Below, in pieces: positions 24,658-26,616 of a stretch of DNA of 26,616 nucleotides (its first letter is position 1; the number at the start of each line of letters is the position of its first letter). Origin of the DNA: a virus; IMG/VR virus record IMGVR_UViG_3300009420_000073, positions 1 to 26,616 of that record. One strand, 5' to 3'. Made by a program: the position numbers and the translations under genes. The notes below the pieces were generated by a model. It had not been told where the DNA came from. It worked only from the letters and a program-made list of their open reading frames with translations, and searched no databases.

Positions 24658-25950
24658 TTATGCCTCATTCTTTAACTCTGTGTCACCAACTCTTACTGCT
24701 ACTATAGACTGATAAAAGGTTCTAAATGAGAAGCTGTGAGTAATGTCTTTAATAATAAAATGGCCTGACATTGACTTATCGTTTACTCTATTTTCCTTTT
24801 TCGTGCTTGTTTCTGGGACTAAAACTTTTATAAGCTGGCCGGCTGTTAGATCACTGTTACCTGGAATTCTTAACTGCACTGTATTATTTTGAAATAAGTG
24901 TCTAAAGAATAGCTTATTATGCATTGCCTCTACTAGGTTTGGTCTATGTAACTTAAGTCCGTCTGTATAGATCCAGTTTGTTGTATTTGGCTCTTCAGTA
25001 AACTTCTCAGCCCATTCATCTGAAACAGCAACTGTGTCTCTTAAATTCTTGTATGCATCATGATCATACTTCTTGGTTGTTTTTACAACTCTCTTTGTTG
25101 TGAAGTCAAGTAGCGCAACTTGATTATTAAATGCTCCATCATCAGCCGCCTTAAAGAAGCTGCTTCTCTGCTTTTGAGAAAACTGCATAATAGTATATGC
25201 CTTATCTGCTGCTATGCCTGCTACTGCTTGTGCAGGGTCAAGTTTATAATGTCTTGTCTTTATGAACTTCTTTGTAGTCCTTGTCTCCATTTCATCTTCG
25301 ATTATTTGTTCTAGATTTCTAAAATTATAACCGTCTTTATTCTGAAAGAGTCTAAAATTGCTTGATGGGTAATTGCTGCTATAAGCCCATCCTAGTAAAT
25401 GATTATAAGCGTCAAATGGTGTGTCACCTGTTATAATATCATGTACAACGCCCTCTGTTTCATCAATATTAATTTTATATTTAAGTATCGTTTTAAATTT
25501 AACGTTCTTAACAGTCTCATCAAAAATTATTTGAGCTTGGTCAGAAATGGAGTCTGTATATGTACTCTTTACGCTTTGAAAATATTGCTCATACGCTAAT
25601 TCATCCATTAAACCAAATTGAGCTGTCTGTCCATTACCGTCTGCACCTACGTTAACAGATGTAATCGATGTTATTCTAAAGCTGTGCTCTCTTTCTTCTG
25701 GCTCGAATCCAGAATAGTCTGGTGTTTGAAAGCTGATTACAACTCGCTCATCACCTAATATAGGAACTTGGCCAAGGTTATCAGCCGCGTCGACAATATT
25801 AATCACGCCAGTGCAGAATACGGAATCAATCGATTCTGTAAAACTAAAACTTTCTAGTATAGGTGTTAAGTCCTTTGCAGATCCATCGTTAAGAACTAAG
25901 GCTGCTTCTGAAAGACCGTATTCACCTGGCTGTATAACTTTTTTAGCCAT
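24658..25950 (-). CDS. Baseplate hub protein, gp27-like candidate
   Basis: A 430-residue protein. Residues about 25-80 (ESFSFTESIDSVFCTGVINI, then PILGDERVVISFQTP) have the look of the first hub barrel of T4-like and related contractile tails. In these proteins the text 'describe a perturbation, then a conserved interface, then return to a value that must be consistent' does not apply; the recognisable element is the alternating beta pattern with FxTGxxxIxD and a following GxExVxxSF strand. A second beta-rich half follows, ending in VRVGDTELKNEA. In T4, gp27 (391 residues) is a trimer that holds the gp5 spike and fits onto the tail tube. The gene lies directly before the gp5-like gene, its TAA touching the next ATG (TAAATG), which supports a hub partner. 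Sequence identity to gp27 is too low to see by eye, so the name rests on context, size and fold pattern. Confidence 0.62.
   Translation of the reverse strand: MAKKVIQPGEYGLSEAALVLNDGSAKDLTPILESFSFTESIDSVFCTGVINIVDAADNLGQVPILGDERVVISFQTPDYSGFEPEEREHSFRITSITSVNVGADGNGQTAQFGLMDELAYEQYFQSVKSTYTDSISDQAQIIFDETVKNVKFKTILKYKINIDETEGVVHDIITGDTPFDAYNHLLGWAYSSNYPSSNFRLFQNKDGYNFRNLEQIIEDEMETRTTKKFIKTRHYKLDPAQAVAGIAADKAYTIMQFSQKQRSSFFKAADDGAFNNQVALLDFTTKRVVKTTKKYDHDAYKNLRDTVAVSDEWAEKFTEEPNTTNWIYTDGLKLHRPNLVEAMHNKLFFRHLFQNNTVQLRIPGNSDLTAGQLIKVLVPETSTKKENRVNDKSMSGHFIIKDITHSFSFRTFYQSIVAVRVGDTELKNEA
24663..24666 (-). promoter_or_regulatory. Shine-Dalgarno of the gp5-like gene
   Basis: GAGG on the minus strand, five bases upstream of the ATG at 24657 and inside the last codons of the hub gene, suggesting coupled translation of hub and spike. 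Confidence 0.6.
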
Positions 25951-26485
25951 TTAATAACTCTTTTAAGTTCTTCTCTGCTTGCCCGGCATATATTCTATTA
26001 AGTAACTTAATACTTCTCTTTGCTTCATTTGCTTCATCTTCTATCGCATATGAATACTTTGGAGTCCAGGCTGTTTTATTTACTCTACCATCACCAGCAA
26101 TGGGTGTTTCATTATATGTATAGCTGTCTTTTGAGTACTGAGTACCATCTGCATCAACATAATATTCTAAATTAGCTTGTGCAGCTTCTACTGAACCGTA
26201 TTTCTTTGCAATGTACGATGCAAAGTCGTTTTGATTAATGTACCAGTCGTAATAAGGGTCAATAATGTTATTACATAACAACACTATCCAAACCCTTTCT
26301 GGATCGTTATAGTAGTCATTAGCAACAGTCCAAGGCTTATCATTCTCACCTAATGTATAGGGCATAAACTCAAGACCTTTTGAGCCTTCTTGTGCAATTA
26401 GATCATCAATAGATACTTTCTTAATAATGTCTCTTATATTGTAGTCGTTATAAATAACTTCTGGGAACTGGTTAAAATACTTCAT
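25943..26485 (-). CDS. gp53: Baseplate wedge protein gp53
   Basis: This 180-residue protein is the T4 gp53 type of baseplate wedge subunit, which in T4 (196 residues) helps close wedges into the hexagonal baseplate around the hub. The N-terminus (MKYFNQFPEVIYND) and the central block around residues 51-82 (PWTVANDYYNDPERVWIVLL, then NNIIDPYYDW) are the family signature. I chose the ATG at 26485 over an upstream in-frame TTG at 26503. The ATG has a GGAG five bases upstream and overlaps the previous stop as ATGA, whereas the TTG would add six residues without a ribosome site. The 3' end overlaps the start of the hub gene by 8 bases. Family assignment is firm; the role is taken from T4. Confidence 0.9.
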   Translation of the reverse strand: MKYFNQFPEVIYNDYNIRDIIKKVSIDDLIAQEGSKGLEFMPYTLGENDKPWTVANDYYNDPERVWIVLLCNNIIDPYYDWYINQNDFASYIAKKYGSVEAAQANLEYYVDADGTQYSKDSYTYNETPIAGDGRVNKTAWTPKYSYAIEDEANEAKRSIKLLNRIYAGQAEKNLKELLNG

Positions 26486-26616
26486 TTCGTCTCCATGTAA
26501 CAATTTTTATCTGGAGAGGTTTGCATCTGGCGCGCCCAGTCTAGTTCTTGAATAAGCCTGTTATACCAATTTTTATCATGCTCACTGTTCGGCTTAGCTA
26601 ACTCTTCTTTAAGTTG
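26482..26616 (-). CDS. C-terminal end of an unrecognised protein (partial)
   Basis: An open frame enters from the right edge and gives 44 codons ending in TGA. The visible residues include KNWYNRLIQELDWARQM and end in CYMETK. The segment is charged and Trp/Tyr-containing, with no membrane segment. Its stop codon overlaps the start of the next gene in the arrangement ATGA, and the gene's last codons contain the Shine-Dalgarno of gp53, which implies translational coupling. I do not recognise the family. Position just upstream of gp53 suggests a small phage protein of the tail or baseplate operon, but nothing visible fixes a function. Only the C-terminus is in the window, so length and start are unknown. 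Confidence 0.65.
   Translation of the reverse strand, partial: QLKEELAKPNSEHDKNWYNRLIQELDWARQMQTSPDKNCYMETK
26491..26494 (-). promoter_or_regulatory. Shine-Dalgarno of gp53
   Basis: GGAG on the minus strand lies five bases upstream of the ATG at 26485. It decides the start against the in-frame TTG at 26503, which lies upstream of this site. Confidence 0.7.

Noticed and set aside
26486-26503. Upstream TTG start for gp53
   Set aside because: It would add MLHGDE ahead of the conserved start and lies upstream of the good GGAG site, which fits the ATG at 26485.

Overview
This window is a stretch of the virion-structure region of a T4-like contractile-tailed phage, almost certainly a marine one. 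Every gene I can support lies on the minus strand, so transcription runs from high to low coordinates. The genes are tightly packed, with start/stop overlaps or gaps of a few bases. The DNA is AT-rich and the proteins are rich in Asn, Thr, Ser and Tyr. Gene order and protein signatures match the baseplate block of T4-like phages of marine bacteria (cyanophage and SAR11-phage type). The host cannot be decided from this window. I see no tRNA, integrase, transposon, CRISPR array or metabolic gene.

Layout in transcription order. (1) 26616-19763, baseplate core: the tail end of an unrecognised gene, gp53 (wedge), a gp27-like hub candidate, a gp5-like spike without lysozyme domain, an unrecognised 235-residue protein, gp25, gp6, and the first part of a large protein sitting where T4 has gp7. 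(2) 19823-14660: the rest of the gp7-position protein and an enlarged gp8. (3) 14650-8381: a DUF4815-type structural module of 2090 codons in one constant frame, cut by four in-frame TAA codons into pieces of 1141, 232, 10, 573 and 110 residues. (4) 8379-5133: a small coiled-coil protein overlapping a 997-residue fibre. (5) 5118-1: two tandem paralogues with a shared N-terminal domain of about 260 residues followed by hundreds of residues of Tyr/Arg repeats. The second paralogue starts with TTG and runs off the left edge.

Together these genes would build the central spike and hub (gp27-like, gp5), the wedges (gp53, gp25, gp6, gp7-position protein, gp8) and the peripheral host-contact parts (DUF4815 module, fibre, Tyr-repeat proteins).

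The strongest anomalies are these. The gp7-position gene is broken by a one-base frame change near 19820, although both frames together code for one protein of about 1097 residues. The DUF4815 module has in-frame TAA codons, and two of its downstream pieces lack a credible start: one has no start codon at the expected place, the other no Shine-Dalgarno. The terminal Tyr/Arg repeat proteins use units of 8 and 12-13 residues and contain a perfect 67-bp direct repeat. Errors in the source sequence must be excluded before the breaks are read as biology.
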